This document shows, in pieces, positions 7,000-15,482 of a DNA stretch of 20,289 nt. Under the pieces are notes generated by a model. That model was not told the DNA's origin. It did not search any database and was given only the letters and a program-made list of their open reading frames with translations. Location: the NCBI GenBank assembly GCA_947448095.1, contig CANFNN010000018.1, positions 1 to 20,289 on the forward strand, given 5' to 3'. The translations under genes and the position numbers were made by a program. The DNA is from Bacteriovoracaceae bacterium. GTDB lineage: Bacteria > Bdellovibrionota > Bacteriovoracia > Bacteriovoracales > Bacteriovoracaceae. Numbering within the stretch: the first letter of the stretch is position 1; each line of letters opens with the position of its first letter.

Positions 7000-9765
7000 A
7001 TGTCTGAAGAACTGAACCCTTTAAGCTTTGAAGCTATCCTCAAACGTATCCGGAATAAATTGCCCATTCAAAACCCTCTGCATGGATTTGTTCATAACAA
7101 TATTTTAATGATGTTCGAAGACAAAGAATTTCATGAAGCACTTTTTGAAGCAGGTCAACTTTACCGTGCGAACTCTTACTTGGATTTGGAAAAGTATAAA
7201 GCCAAATTTCATGAAAAAAAGATTTCCGATAAAGACGTTGAAGATGGCATTGCTCAGTATTCTCTTCATTACAACGATTCAAGCACTGCCAAGCGATTAG
7301 GTCTTAGCCTAAAAGAATTTTACCATTATCTGATGTTATCTGAAATGGCCTACAACGATGATGACATTCAGCCAGAAATAAAAGACGAAGAATTGTGGAA
7401 TCGCTGTGCTCAAAAAATGAGCGGCCAGGTTCTGACTCATTCTCAAGGTCATAAAAAGTATCGTGCCAAAGAGTATTGGGAAAAATATTATAATGAATCC
7501 TTAGCTTCAACGACTCATCCTTACATTATTAATATCATTTCTAATTTCTTGGATCAGGGTCAAAGCTTTTGGTCCAATCCTTATTCAGAAACTGGATTTT
7601 GGAAATTCTTTTGTTCAGATATGGACATCGTTAGAAATTTTGGGACTGATTGGCAAAAAATCCTCGGGCATAAGTTAGACACTTTTATTGGGCATACTCC
7701 TCAGCAGGTAATTGAGTCGGAGTTAGCCCGGATGAATATTCCTAAAGAAGCATGGGAATCCTATTTGCTGGATTTATTGTTTGACCTCAAGGGTTGGTCA
7801 GGGATGGTCAACAAATTAGAAACTGAACCTTGGCAGGCAACTGTCAAGGCCCCAAATATTAAATTAGTTGATTTTATTGCGGCGATCATTTTAATTGAGT
7901 CCTCACTTGATGAGTATCATGCTCATAGCCATTCAACCGATCTTGCAATGATTTATGGCCGAGAAGAGGAGAGAACTCTTAGAGGATTTCAACTGTCTCT
8001 TGCTCTTTATCAGATTACCAAAACGTTTCATCTTCAATCATCGTGGATGGATCAGCTTACGCCTGAAGACTTGTTACATATTGTAGATCAAATTGATATC
8101 GCAGAAAAAGCTCATTTGGTTCGCTTGTGGCATGAAGCCTATGAGAATCATTTCTACCGCGAAGCCCTCAGTGCCATCGTTTCCCATGATCGAACGGTCG
8201 TAGATAATTCTCATCCTGAAGCTCAGGTGTTATTTTGTATTGATGACAGAGAAGAGTCCATCAGAAGACATGTTGAAGAGGTTAACCCTTCTATCAAAAC
8301 TTTTGGAGTTGTTGGTTTTTTTGGTCTGGATATGAAGTATAGTAGTGTAAAAAATAATCGATTGATCGCCCAATGCCCTCCTGTCATTGAAGCAAGTCGT
8401 ATTGTAAGAGAAGTTCCTCGCAATGAGGAACATGCGAAAAGCTTTTTCCGCATGAATAAATTCCTCGGGGTCTCTGATTTAAACCTATATTACATGTCCC
8501 GAACTCTATTTAGAGGATTCTTTTCCACTCTGATCTTAGGGGTGCTCAGTATCGTTCCCATGTTCCTCCAGGTGTTTTTTCCAAAACAAAATAAAATTTT
8601 TAAAGAAAAAATGAATCAACTCATAAGTCCAACTCCTTCAACCGAGATGGCGATTGAGCAGACTCAGGAAGGGCATGGCTACACAAAAGTTGAAATGGCA
8701 AAAATTGTCCAAAGCATACTTAACATGTGCGGAATTCAACAAGATTTTTGCAAATTAGTCATTGTAATGGGACACGGCTCATCGAGTACGAATAATCCAT
8801 TTAAGCAGGCTTACGGCTGTGGTGCTTGCGGAGGGAATGCTGGAATTTCCAATTCTCGTGTTTTTGCCAAAATGGCCAATGACGTTGAAGTTCGCCATCA
8901 TCTCAAGAGTCTGGGTATTGTTATCCCTAAGGAAACTTATTTCGCCTCTGGTTTTCATGATACTTGTACCGATGAAATTCATTTTTTTGATATGGAATTA
9001 ATTCCAGATAGTTATCTGGAAGCTTTTGGTCGAATCAAAATGGATCTTAATCAGGCGTGTAAACTCAATGCGTTTGAAAGATGCCAGCGTTTTAGTTCTA
9101 CTGAAGCGAAAGAAAATCCGGAAATGGCACTTAAGCATGTTCGTGAGCGCGCTGAAGATTTAGCCCAGCCTAGACCTGAATATGGTCATTCGAATAATGC
9201 CTTGGCCATTGTAGGCCGAAGAGGAATGACTAAAGGGCTCTTTCTTAACCGACGATCTTTTCTTCTTACTTATGATTGGAGAATTGATTCAGACGGAGAA
9301 ATTCTTAAACAAGTTGTCCTGGGTGGGATTCCTGTTGCTGTGAATATTAATATGGATTACTACTTTTCAAGTGTAGATAACGATCACTTTGGCTGTGGAT
9401 CAAAGCTTCCTCTGAACTTAACTTCTTTATTGGGTGTTATGACTGGGTCTTCTAGTGATCTTCGAATTGGTCTGGCCAGACAGATGGTGGAAATTCACGA
9501 ACCAATTCGAAACTTGACCGTTATTGAAGCTCCCCTAGAAAGAGTCAAAAAGATTTTTGATAACCATGGACGACTTAAAAAACTCTTATACAACCATTGG
9601 ATGAGACTATCGGTTCTTGATCCTGAAACGAACACTTGGTATCTCTTTAAGGAGCATGAGTTCCAAAAAATTGATGTTGAGAAGTTAGCGATTAATCACT
9701 TTAAAACGTCTAAAGATTTATTTGGAAAAAGTCATAAAGAACAAGATTTTGCGGAGATTGGATAA
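7000..9765 (+). CDS. dabA: DabA (DUF2309/UPF0753), beta-carbonic-anhydrase-like subunit of an energy-coupled inorganic-carbon transporter
   Basis: This 921-aa protein is the large cytoplasmic, membrane-associated subunit of the DAB complex (MpsB in Staphylococcus). The complex is thought to hydrate CO2 to bicarbonate in one direction, driven by the cation gradient through its membrane partner. The zinc site described for the Halothiobacillus protein (Cys, Asp, His, Cys) is complete. Cys413 and Asp415 are in LFCIDDREES, His592 in VMGHGSSS, and Cys607 in YGCGACGG, with His-Cys spacing of 15 as in the characterised enzyme. The N-terminal NPLHGFVHNN (25-34) is also typical. A hydrophobic stretch at 507-527 (STLILGVLSIVPMFLQVFF) may dip into the membrane. 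The last base of the stop codon is the first of the dabB ATG, indicating translational coupling. There is no Rubisco, carboxysome or carbonic anhydrase gene nearby, so a heterotrophic role in supplying bicarbonate to carboxylases is likely (inference). Confidence 0.95.
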   Translation: MSEELNPLSFEAILKRIRNKLPIQNPLHGFVHNNILMMFEDKEFHEALFEAGQLYRANSYLDLEKYKAKFHEKKISDKDVEDGIAQYSLHYNDSSTAKRLGLSLKEFYHYLMLSEMAYNDDDIQPEIKDEELWNRCAQKMSGQVLTHSQGHKKYRAKEYWEKYYNESLASTTHPYIINIISNFLDQGQSFWSNPYSETGFWKFFCSDMDIVRNFGTDWQKILGHKLDTFIGHTPQQVIESELARMNIPKEAWESYLLDLLFDLKGWSGMVNKLETEPWQATVKAPNIKLVDFIAAIILIESSLDEYHAHSHSTDLAMIYGREEERTLRGFQLSLALYQITKTFHLQSSWMDQLTPEDLLHIVDQIDIAEKAHLVRLWHEAYENHFYREALSAIVSHDRTVVDNSHPEAQVLFCIDDREESIRRHVEEVNPSIKTFGVVGFFGLDMKYSSVKNNRLIAQCPPVIEASRIVREVPRNEEHAKSFFRMNKFLGVSDLNLYYMSRTLFRGFFSTLILGVLSIVPMFLQVFFPKQNKIFKEKMNQLISPTPSTEMAIEQTQEGHGYTKVEMAKIVQSILNMCGIQQDFCKLVIVMGHGSSSTNNPFKQAYGCGACGGNAGISNSRVFAKMANDVEVRHHLKSLGIVIPKETYFASGFHDTCTDEIHFFDMELIPDSYLEAFGRIKMDLNQACKLNAFERCQRFSSTEAKENPEMALKHVRERAEDLAQPRPEYGHSNNALAIVGRRGMTKGLFLNRRSFLLTYDWRIDSDGEILKQVVLGGIPVAVNINMDYYFSSVDNDHFGCGSKLPLNLTSLLGVMTGSSSDLRIGLARQMVEIHEPIRNLTVIEAPLERVKKIFDNHGRLKKLLYNHWMRLSVLDPETNTWYLFKEHEFQKIDVEKLAINHFKTSKDLFGKSHKEQDFAEIG

Positions 9766-11102
9766 TGGAATTTCTATTTTTATGTCTTATGCTTATTCCC
9801 TTCGTCTGGATTTGTTTTCTAGGACTTTCATTTTTTATTCGTTTTAATCTCTCTGAGTTCTTTCTCTCTGAAGGCAGTAAGTGGATTTCAGTCATTATGA
9901 GTGCACTCAGTTTATCTTTAAGTGTTCTGGTAATTATGAACCGCTCTCAGCCACTTCATTTTGATTACCCGTCTTGGATTCAAGTCGGGGACTACGAATT
10001 TAAGTCTCGTTTTATAGTAGATCTTCTTGGTTCAACGTATGCCCTTCTAACCTCTTTATTGATTGGGATTATTTTCAGATTTTCTCGCAATTACTTGCAC
10101 AAAGAAGAGGGGTATTTCAGGTTCATTTTTCTTCTCTCCACGCTGATGCTAGGTTTGATGATTGTCAGTTTTGCTCGCTCTCTAGATTTAATCTTTGTGG
10201 GTTGGGAACTTGTAGGTACGACCTCGGTTCTTTTAATTGGTTATTTTTATCGTCAGGTTCAACCGGTTCGCCATTCGATCAAGGCCGTCATTAGTTACCG
10301 GTTTTGCGATATGGGAATATTAGCTGCTGGTGCTTGGGCACATCACTATATGCACACTACAGATTTTACAGTTTTGCATGAACTTCTCTCTGATCCCCAT
10401 CTTCATGAATCAGGTCATGGGGGATCGATCGCGCTAACTTTTATCGGAGTGTTTGTTATCTGGGGTGCACTTGCAAAGTCAGGCCAACTTCCTTTTAGCT
10501 CATGGCTTCCAGCTGCGATGGAAGGTCCTACACCATCGAGTGCTATTTTTTATGGTGCCCTTTCAGTCCATTTGGGACCATTCCTTCTTCTCAGATTTTA
10601 TGACTATTTTCATCACTTTCCGATTTTACTTTGGATCATCGGAATTATTGGTGCGACGACTGCGATTTATGCTAGTGCGGTTGGACGAACCCGCTCAGAT
10701 GCTAAAACCATGTTGGCGTATGCGACCATTTCTCAAGTGGGTGTCATTTGGGTTGAAATTGCGTTGGGCTTCACCCAGTTTGCGCTCTTTCATCTGTTGG
10801 CCCACGCCAGTATGAGAACGTGGCAATTTCTTCGTTCGGCCTCATTAATTCAGGATTTCGTAGAAAACCCAGTTGTTCTACAACATCAGAAAGTTCAGCG
10901 GAGTACTTCTTTTGAAAAATACGTCCCTAAGGCACTTAGAAAACGGATTTTCATCCACGCTCTTCATGGCTTTCATCTGGATTATATTAATCTCAAAATT
11001 ATTAATTTTTTGTCCTGGCCTTTAAGAAGTTATTTTGAATTTGAAAAGAAATGGCTAGGGCTTAACAACACAATCGTTAAATTCATCTTTAAGAAGCGGT
11101 AA
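9765..11102 (+). CDS. dabB: DabB, NuoL-like proton/cation-conducting membrane subunit
   Basis: This 445-aa polytopic inner-membrane protein (roughly 11-13 helices by eye) of the NuoL/MrpA antiporter family is the partner of DabA. Key channel positions are visible. Glu148 in FVGWELVGTTS matches the TM5 glutamate. Lys238 in GALAKSGQLPFSSWLP matches the TM7 lysine of NuoL, followed by AMEGPTPSSA. RSDAKTMLAYATISQVG (310-326) is the discontinuous-helix signature. In HLLAHASMRTW the TM12 lysine of NuoL's HAFFKA is replaced by Arg351, and the TM8 histidine region reads FYGALSV. It is shorter than NuoL (about 613 aa) because the long lateral C-terminal helix is absent. It would pass protons or sodium to drive CO2 hydration by DabA. 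It overlaps dabA by 1 nt, and 3 nt separate it from the next gene. Confidence 0.92.
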   Translation: MEFLFLCLMLIPFVWICFLGLSFFIRFNLSEFFLSEGSKWISVIMSALSLSLSVLVIMNRSQPLHFDYPSWIQVGDYEFKSRFIVDLLGSTYALLTSLLIGIIFRFSRNYLHKEEGYFRFIFLLSTLMLGLMIVSFARSLDLIFVGWELVGTTSVLLIGYFYRQVQPVRHSIKAVISYRFCDMGILAAGAWAHHYMHTTDFTVLHELLSDPHLHESGHGGSIALTFIGVFVIWGALAKSGQLPFSSWLPAAMEGPTPSSAIFYGALSVHLGPFLLLRFYDYFHHFPILLWIIGIIGATTAIYASAVGRTRSDAKTMLAYATISQVGVIWVEIALGFTQFALFHLLAHASMRTWQFLRSASLIQDFVENPVVLQHQKVQRSTSFEKYVPKALRKRIFIHALHGFHLDYINLKIINFLSWPLRSYFEFEKKWLGLNNTIVKFIFKKR

Positions 11103-11105
11103 TTT

Positions 11106-12428
11106 ATGACAACATCTCGGGACATTCCTAACTTTAAAGTTAGTCACGCTTGGCAGAATACCATTTTCTCTCTTCTTGCCATGCTTGGTTTATTCTTTTT
11201 GACATCTTTTTTTATGAACAATGGAGTATCGAGCTCTATTGTTTCTAATTCATTTTTTGAATTTAGCTTTGATAAATTCAGTCTTTTCCTTGCCTCCATC
11301 TTTTGCGTTTCTTTGTTTATTGGTTTGTATCCTGTCAGAGAAGATAATGACGTAACCAAGGCTTTCCTATTTTATATCCTTGGAGGCCTAGGGATTATAC
11401 TTTCTAATAATCTTCTGACATTTTTTGTTTTTTGGTCATTTCAGCGCTCTTTACCAGCGTTTAGATTTATCCGAGGCATAAGAAACGACAGCACCTCAGG
11501 TGGAGGAACTTACCTTATCCAGCATTTCATTACGTTTATTTGCTTAATTGCTTTGGTTGCTTTGGCCTCTTTTAATGGATTTGCTTCTGTTTCTTTTTCG
11601 CAAATTCCTGCTGATTTTTTTACTTGGCCTGTACTTATCCTGGCCTTCATCATCATCTACGAATCTCATGGAATTTTTCCTTTCCACTCGTGGATTCACG
11701 ATATGGTAGGGAACCTAAACTGGTACAAGATTTCAAGTATCTTCTTGGCGCGTGCCGGAGTTCTGCTTTTTGTGAAATTCCTTTTACCAACGATTGATCA
11801 GCACCCTGATTTTTTTAAGATCACCCTTTTGAGCCTTTCCATCTTTTCTTCTGTTTACTGGAGTATTCGGGGTATTTTCGAAACAAATGTTGCCAAGACT
11901 ACGACCTATTTTTATGTGGCACAGTCTTCTTTGATTTTAACTGGTCTTTTATCTGACATGACGGCAACTCGTGGTGCTTATTTACAAATCATGGTGATCT
12001 CACTTTCTGGAACTTCTCTTTGGTCTCTAATGAGTTATGTTCAACGTCATACTAGTATTAAACGCCTGAATCAATTTTATGGCCTGGCCCAGTCCTATCC
12101 GAAACTAGCGACACTCTTTTGTCTCTTCGGATTTAGTATGATCGGGACTCCTTTGGGTGCAGCTTTTGTGGTTGAGGATTTAGTGATTAATGGTCTTCTT
12201 GACCAGCATCCATTCCTTGGACTTGGTCACATCTTGGCGACTTGTTTGAACGGGATTTTATTCTTTCTTGTTTTCTCTAAACTCTTCCTCGGGCACACAT
12301 CTTATCCACAAAAAATTAAAGACCTTGATATGTCTTTGTCGCAGATGATTCCTTATGTTTTAGTTTTGTTTTTGATGTTTGTGATAGGAATTATGCCTTC
12401 ACTCTTTTTGGAAAATATTAAATGGTAA
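11106..12428 (+). CDS. Second NuoL/M-like membrane protein of the dab operon, lacking the canonical channel residues
   Basis: This 440-aa polytopic protein aligns by motif with the preceding DabB from its own N-terminus, so it is a paralogue and not the second half of a broken gene. Recognisable pieces are FFVFWSFQRSLP (TM5 region), ESHGIFPFHSWIHDMVG (TM7 region, compare KSGQLPFSSWLPAAMEG) and NVAKTTTYFYVAQSSLIL (compare DAKTMLAYATISQVGVIW). The C-terminal FSMIGTPLGAAFVVEDL resembles NuoM/L ends. The TM5 glutamate is replaced (Ser111 follows Trp110), the TM7 lysine is replaced (Ser187, with Glu186 beside it), and no basic residue stands at the TM12 position (SLSGTSLW). Lys264 is retained. I infer a structural or regulatory membrane subunit of a three-part DAB complex rather than a proton pump. 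It starts 3 nt after the dabB stop with no clear RBS, so translation is likely coupled. Confidence 0.8.
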   Translation: MTTSRDIPNFKVSHAWQNTIFSLLAMLGLFFLTSFFMNNGVSSSIVSNSFFEFSFDKFSLFLASIFCVSLFIGLYPVREDNDVTKAFLFYILGGLGIILSNNLLTFFVFWSFQRSLPAFRFIRGIRNDSTSGGGTYLIQHFITFICLIALVALASFNGFASVSFSQIPADFFTWPVLILAFIIIYESHGIFPFHSWIHDMVGNLNWYKISSIFLARAGVLLFVKFLLPTIDQHPDFFKITLLSLSIFSSVYWSIRGIFETNVAKTTTYFYVAQSSLILTGLLSDMTATRGAYLQIMVISLSGTSLWSLMSYVQRHTSIKRLNQFYGLAQSYPKLATLFCLFGFSMIGTPLGAAFVVEDLVINGLLDQHPFLGLGHILATCLNGILFFLVFSKLFLGHTSYPQKIKDLDMSLSQMIPYVLVLFLMFVIGIMPSLFLENIKW

Positions 12429-12667
12429 ATATCATTATAATGGGTGGTTTATACCGGCATTACAAAGGTAACAATTATCGTGTCATCGGTTTAGTCAAAC
12501 ATTCTGAGACTTTGGAAACTCTAGTCCATTATGAATGCCTGTATGACAATCCGGAAGGCTCTCATTGGGTCAGGCCTCTAGCAATGTTTTTGGAAACAAT
12601 TGAGCTGAATGGTGAAACTGTTCCACGGTTTAAGTATCTAGGTGACGCTTCAGAAGTAGAGGTCTAG
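12422..12667 (+). CDS. DUF1653 family small protein
   Basis: This is an 81-aa protein. The body is a clear DUF1653 match: GLYRHYKGNNYRVIGLVKHS, then HYECLYDN, WVRPLAMFLETIE, and VPRFKYLG. The family is small, widespread, cytoplasmic and functionally undefined, with a compact beta-rich fold. The ATG at 12422 overlaps the end of the second NuoL-like gene by 7 nt. The ATG at 12440 (MGGLYRHY) would match the usual family N-terminus better but has no visible RBS, so the start is uncertain by six codons. As the last gene of the dab operon it may be regulatory or merely hitch-hiking. The final 38 bp are also coding for HrpB on the other strand. No terminator follows. Confidence 0.85.
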   Translation: MVNIIIMGGLYRHYKGNNYRVIGLVKHSETLETLVHYECLYDNPEGSHWVRPLAMFLETIELNGETVPRFKYLGDASEVEV

Positions 12668-14924
12668 CTGTAGTAGGATCTTCTGGCCAATGGTGCCTGG
12701 GGTATTCCCGTTTAAATTCTTTAAGCATTTCCTGATAAGTTTTTTTCCAAAAACCCGCCAGGTCTTTGGTGACCTGTAAGGGGTGCCTGTGAGGTCCAAT
12801 TAATTTTAAGGTGAGCGGGATTTTGTTCTGTCCAATTTTTGGCGTTTCTTTTTGACCATAAAAATCCTGAATCGGCGCTTCGACATAAGGGTCTTGATTA
12901 TATGGATAATGAACTTTTAACTCTTTTTTCCCCCCAAGATTGATTGACCAGGGTAGGATTTGATTAAGTTGCCCATCATCTAAAGTCTGCTTGAAGTATT
13001 CCTCAAGAGATTGCCAGCTTAGGTTCTCGCTGTACTCAAAAAAGTCTTTTAGAGAAACGTTCTCCTGAAGTTCTTTATTATTAAATTTCATCCAGAAGTG
13101 ATAGCGGTTATAAAGTTCTGAGTCCTTCCATAGATCCCATCTTTTTTGAAACACCTTTTCACCTAAGGCCAATGTCTTGTCTTTTTGGTCTTGATTAAGA
13201 GCGGTCCAGTTCAAAGGCAGAGTCTTCTCATCGATCACAATACTTCCCAGTTTGGTGAATGTTTTGAGTGAAAAGGTTGGTTCCACAATGATTTGATTCT
13301 CTTCAGTAAAAGGGAAGGGCTCATGCTCAAATAACCATTCCTCATCAATGGGGACAATCTTTATTGCTTCCTGGCGCTGAGTAATGTCCATAATTAAATA
13401 ATAGCCATCAGTCAGAGTGCCTAAACTCGGATGGAGTTTGATGGTTTTGCCAGAAAAATGGATTAGGTCATTTTGCTTTGGTCTGTATTTTGCGGCCTGA
13501 TCTACAAATCCTGAAAGCAGAGATTTCTCCCAGTCTTTATTAATGCTTCCTGGTAGTTCTAAATAGAAATTGAGTTTTCGGTACAATATTCCCGAAGGAT
13601 CATTTTCAATTTCTTGGCAAATATAATTCAAAAGAAGTTTCTTTTGATCCTTATGCAAAATTTCTCCTGCAATAAGTACCCGGGATAATCTCAAATCAAC
13701 CGGGTACTTTGCTGTCGCTAGCGCAAGTTTTGTGACTTCTTTTTTTTCATTGATTAGACCCATCAAATAGCAGAGATTTTCTGCTTTCTGCCAACGATCA
13801 CTTGGCGGAGGAGTAATCCAGCGCAGGTGAGATTTCATCTGAGAACTCAAGAGATAAGTATCTGTGAGATCTGCTTTTAGGATTTCTGGTAGAGTGAAAT
13901 TCTCTCGACTCTCAAAATCTTGAAGCGCATAAAGACGATAGCAGACTCCGGGAGAAGTCCTTCCGGCACGCCCGGCCCTTTGGATGGCAGAGGATTTTGT
14001 CACCGGACGATCATTAATCATCTTGATCCCATTCCAGGGCGAGTAATGAGCTTCTCTTTGAATTCCGCTATCAATAACGGCTTTGATTCCAGGAATAGTG
14101 ACAGAACTTTCTGCAATATTTGTAGAGAGAATAATTTTTCGTGTTTTATAGGGTGTTAACGCTTCAGCTTGTTCTTCTTTGGAGACCTCTGAGTGAAGAA
14201 TAAAAACTTTGCCGTAACGCTCCTGAAGGTAGCTTTCAACTTTGCGAATTTCTCTCATACCTGGAAGAAACACTAAAACATCACTCTCTGAAGGTATTTG
14301 TTCTAATGCCGAGCGAATCTTTTGTTCAAGGCTTTGGTTAAGAATACTTGGTTGGTTCGGAAGATAAACCATCTCAATAGGGTAGCGGATGGCCTCAATT
14401 TCAATGACTGTGGGAGAATTGAGAAATTGCATGATCTCAGTATCAAGAGTTGCCGACATGAGTATCAGTTTCAGATTCCCGCGACGGGCCTGAAGGTCCA
14501 AAAGCCAAGCGAGCGCCATGTCTGTTTCAAGATGCCTTTCATGAAATTCATCCAAGATCACGACATCGACATCTTTTAAGTCGTCTTCGCTCAAAGCTTT
14601 TTTAAGAAAAGTACCTTCGGTATAAAAGGTGAGTTGTGTTTTAGAGGATGTTTTTTTCTCAAAGCGAAAGTGATATCCAATTTCCTGCCCAATTTGGAGT
14701 CCCTCTTCCTCGGCAATTCTTTCTGCAGCGAGTTTAGCGGCCAGGCGTCTGGGCTCAAGGACAATCACTTTGGAGCCGGTTTTTTTTGCGATGAACCATG
14801 GCAAACGGGTGGTTTTACCCGATCCCGGAGAAGCTTTGATCAAAATAGTAGCCGATTTCTGAACCTGATTCAGGATTTCGTCTAAATAAGCATCTATGGG
14901 CAAAGATATTTTCTGATATTGCAT
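12630..14924 (-). CDS. hrpB: ATP-dependent RNA helicase HrpB
   Basis: This 764-aa DEAH-box (DExH) helicase is slightly shorter than the E. coli protein of about 810-820 aa. Motifs in order: I ASPGSGKTTR (31-40, Lys37); Ia EPRRLAA (57-63); II DEFHER (125-130), the HrpB-type DEFH; III SAT (157-159); IV-like VLVFLPGMREI; V STNIAESSVTIPG (267-279); VI QRAGRAGR (315-322). The helicase-associated domains follow. The HrpB-specific C-terminal domain ends in HHWPEDP, the counterpart of the family's HxWPDDP tail. It unwinds RNA with NTP hydrolysis. Its cellular substrates are poorly known. The start ATG at 14924 lies 51 bp from the divergent YchJ-like gene. No strong Shine-Dalgarno is visible. The stop lies within the oppositely oriented DUF1653 gene, a 38-bp tail-to-tail overlap. 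Confidence 0.95.
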   Translation of the reverse strand: MQYQKISLPIDAYLDEILNQVQKSATILIKASPGSGKTTRLPWFIAKKTGSKVIVLEPRRLAAKLAAERIAEEEGLQIGQEIGYHFRFEKKTSSKTQLTFYTEGTFLKKALSEDDLKDVDVVILDEFHERHLETDMALAWLLDLQARRGNLKLILMSATLDTEIMQFLNSPTVIEIEAIRYPIEMVYLPNQPSILNQSLEQKIRSALEQIPSESDVLVFLPGMREIRKVESYLQERYGKVFILHSEVSKEEQAEALTPYKTRKIILSTNIAESSVTIPGIKAVIDSGIQREAHYSPWNGIKMINDRPVTKSSAIQRAGRAGRTSPGVCYRLYALQDFESRENFTLPEILKADLTDTYLLSSQMKSHLRWITPPPSDRWQKAENLCYLMGLINEKKEVTKLALATAKYPVDLRLSRVLIAGEILHKDQKKLLLNYICQEIENDPSGILYRKLNFYLELPGSINKDWEKSLLSGFVDQAAKYRPKQNDLIHFSGKTIKLHPSLGTLTDGYYLIMDITQRQEAIKIVPIDEEWLFEHEPFPFTEENQIIVEPTFSLKTFTKLGSIVIDEKTLPLNWTALNQDQKDKTLALGEKVFQKRWDLWKDSELYNRYHFWMKFNNKELQENVSLKDFFEYSENLSWQSLEEYFKQTLDDGQLNQILPWSINLGGKKELKVHYPYNQDPYVEAPIQDFYGQKETPKIGQNKIPLTLKLIGPHRHPLQVTKDLAGFWKKTYQEMLKEFKREYPRHHWPEDPTTARPLLLKRHLDT

Positions 14925-14952
14925 TGAATGTTTCTGATCTTACCTTGATAAT
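14924..14952 (+). promoter_or_regulatory. Candidate sigma-70 promoter for the YchJ-like/GreA-like pair
   Basis: TTGAAT (14924-14929, 4/6) and GATAAT (14947-14952, 5/6) have an ideal 17-bp spacer. The predicted start near 14959 leaves a short leader containing AGGAGAGA, which ends a few bases before the ATG at 14976. The -35 box overlaps the first codon of hrpB on the other strand. Confidence 0.45.
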
Positions 14953-14975
14953 AAGTAAATTCATAGGAGAGAGAC

Positions 14976-15482
14976 ATGTCTGATTGCCCTTGCAGGTTCC
15001 TGGATACTAAAAAATTAAGCTTAGAAGAGTGCTGTGGACCTTATTTGAAAGGTACCAAAAAGGCTCCAACAGCTGAAGCGATGATGCGTTCTCGTTATTC
15101 AGCTTACGTGCTGAAGAACATCGACTACATCGATCAAACTCAAATTAACGAGAAGAACGAAGTCTTCAATAAAGAAGAAGCACTTAAATGGGCCGAGAGT
15201 TCTGAATGGATGGGCCTTGAAGTGAAGCGCACTCAAAAAGGTGAGCCTAACGACGATACCGGAGTTGTGGAATTCGTCGCTCTTTATAAGGATCAGGCTT
15301 CAGGCACAGAGCTGCGTCATCATGAAACATCACTTTTTCAAAAACAAAATGGTGAATGGAAATTCAAAGAAGGTAACATTCACGGTGCTCAGCCAGTGAA
15401 GAGACTTGAGCCTAAGATTGGAAGAAACGATCCATGCCACTGTGGCTCAGGCAAGAAATTTAAAAAGTGTCACGGGGCTTAA
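14976..15482 (+). CDS. ychJ: YchJ-like (UPF0225) SEC-C motif protein
   Basis: This 168-aa cytoplasmic protein has the usual YchJ layout. The N-terminal cysteine cluster is CPC (4-6) with CCGPYLKG (Cys19, Cys20). Next come AEAMMRSRYSAYVLKNIDYI, the YchJ-type segment, and an NTF2-like middle domain (about 35-140). The C-terminal SEC-C zinc motif is GRNDPCHCGSGKKFKKCH (Cys154, Cys156, Cys165, His166). SEC-C motifs bind zinc as at the SecA C-terminus and can contact SecB or ribosomes. The exact function of YchJ proteins is not established. AGGAGAGA sits just before the ATG and fixes the start. The next gene's GTG follows the stop codon with no gap, so the two form a transcription unit. Confidence 0.9.
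   Translation: MSDCPCRFLDTKKLSLEECCGPYLKGTKKAPTAEAMMRSRYSAYVLKNIDYIDQTQINEKNEVFNKEEALKWAESSEWMGLEVKRTQKGEPNDDTGVVEFVALYKDQASGTELRHHETSLFQKQNGEWKFKEGNIHGAQPVKRLEPKIGRNDPCHCGSGKKFKKCHGA

Noticed and set aside
10453..10815. 120-aa open frame overlapping dabB in another frame
   Set aside because: It lies entirely within the strongly conserved channel-forming part of dabB and has no RBS or family features.
9765..12428. The two NuoL-like genes as halves of one frameshifted antiporter gene
   Set aside because: Each contains its own TM5, TM7 and later signature segments in the same order, so they are full-length paralogues and not consecutive parts of a single protein.
12422..12667. The small last gene of the dab operon as MpsC
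   Set aside because: The sequence matches DUF1653 (YRHYKGN, WVRPLxMFLET, PRFKYLG). I have no basis to equate it with the staphylococcal MpsC protein.
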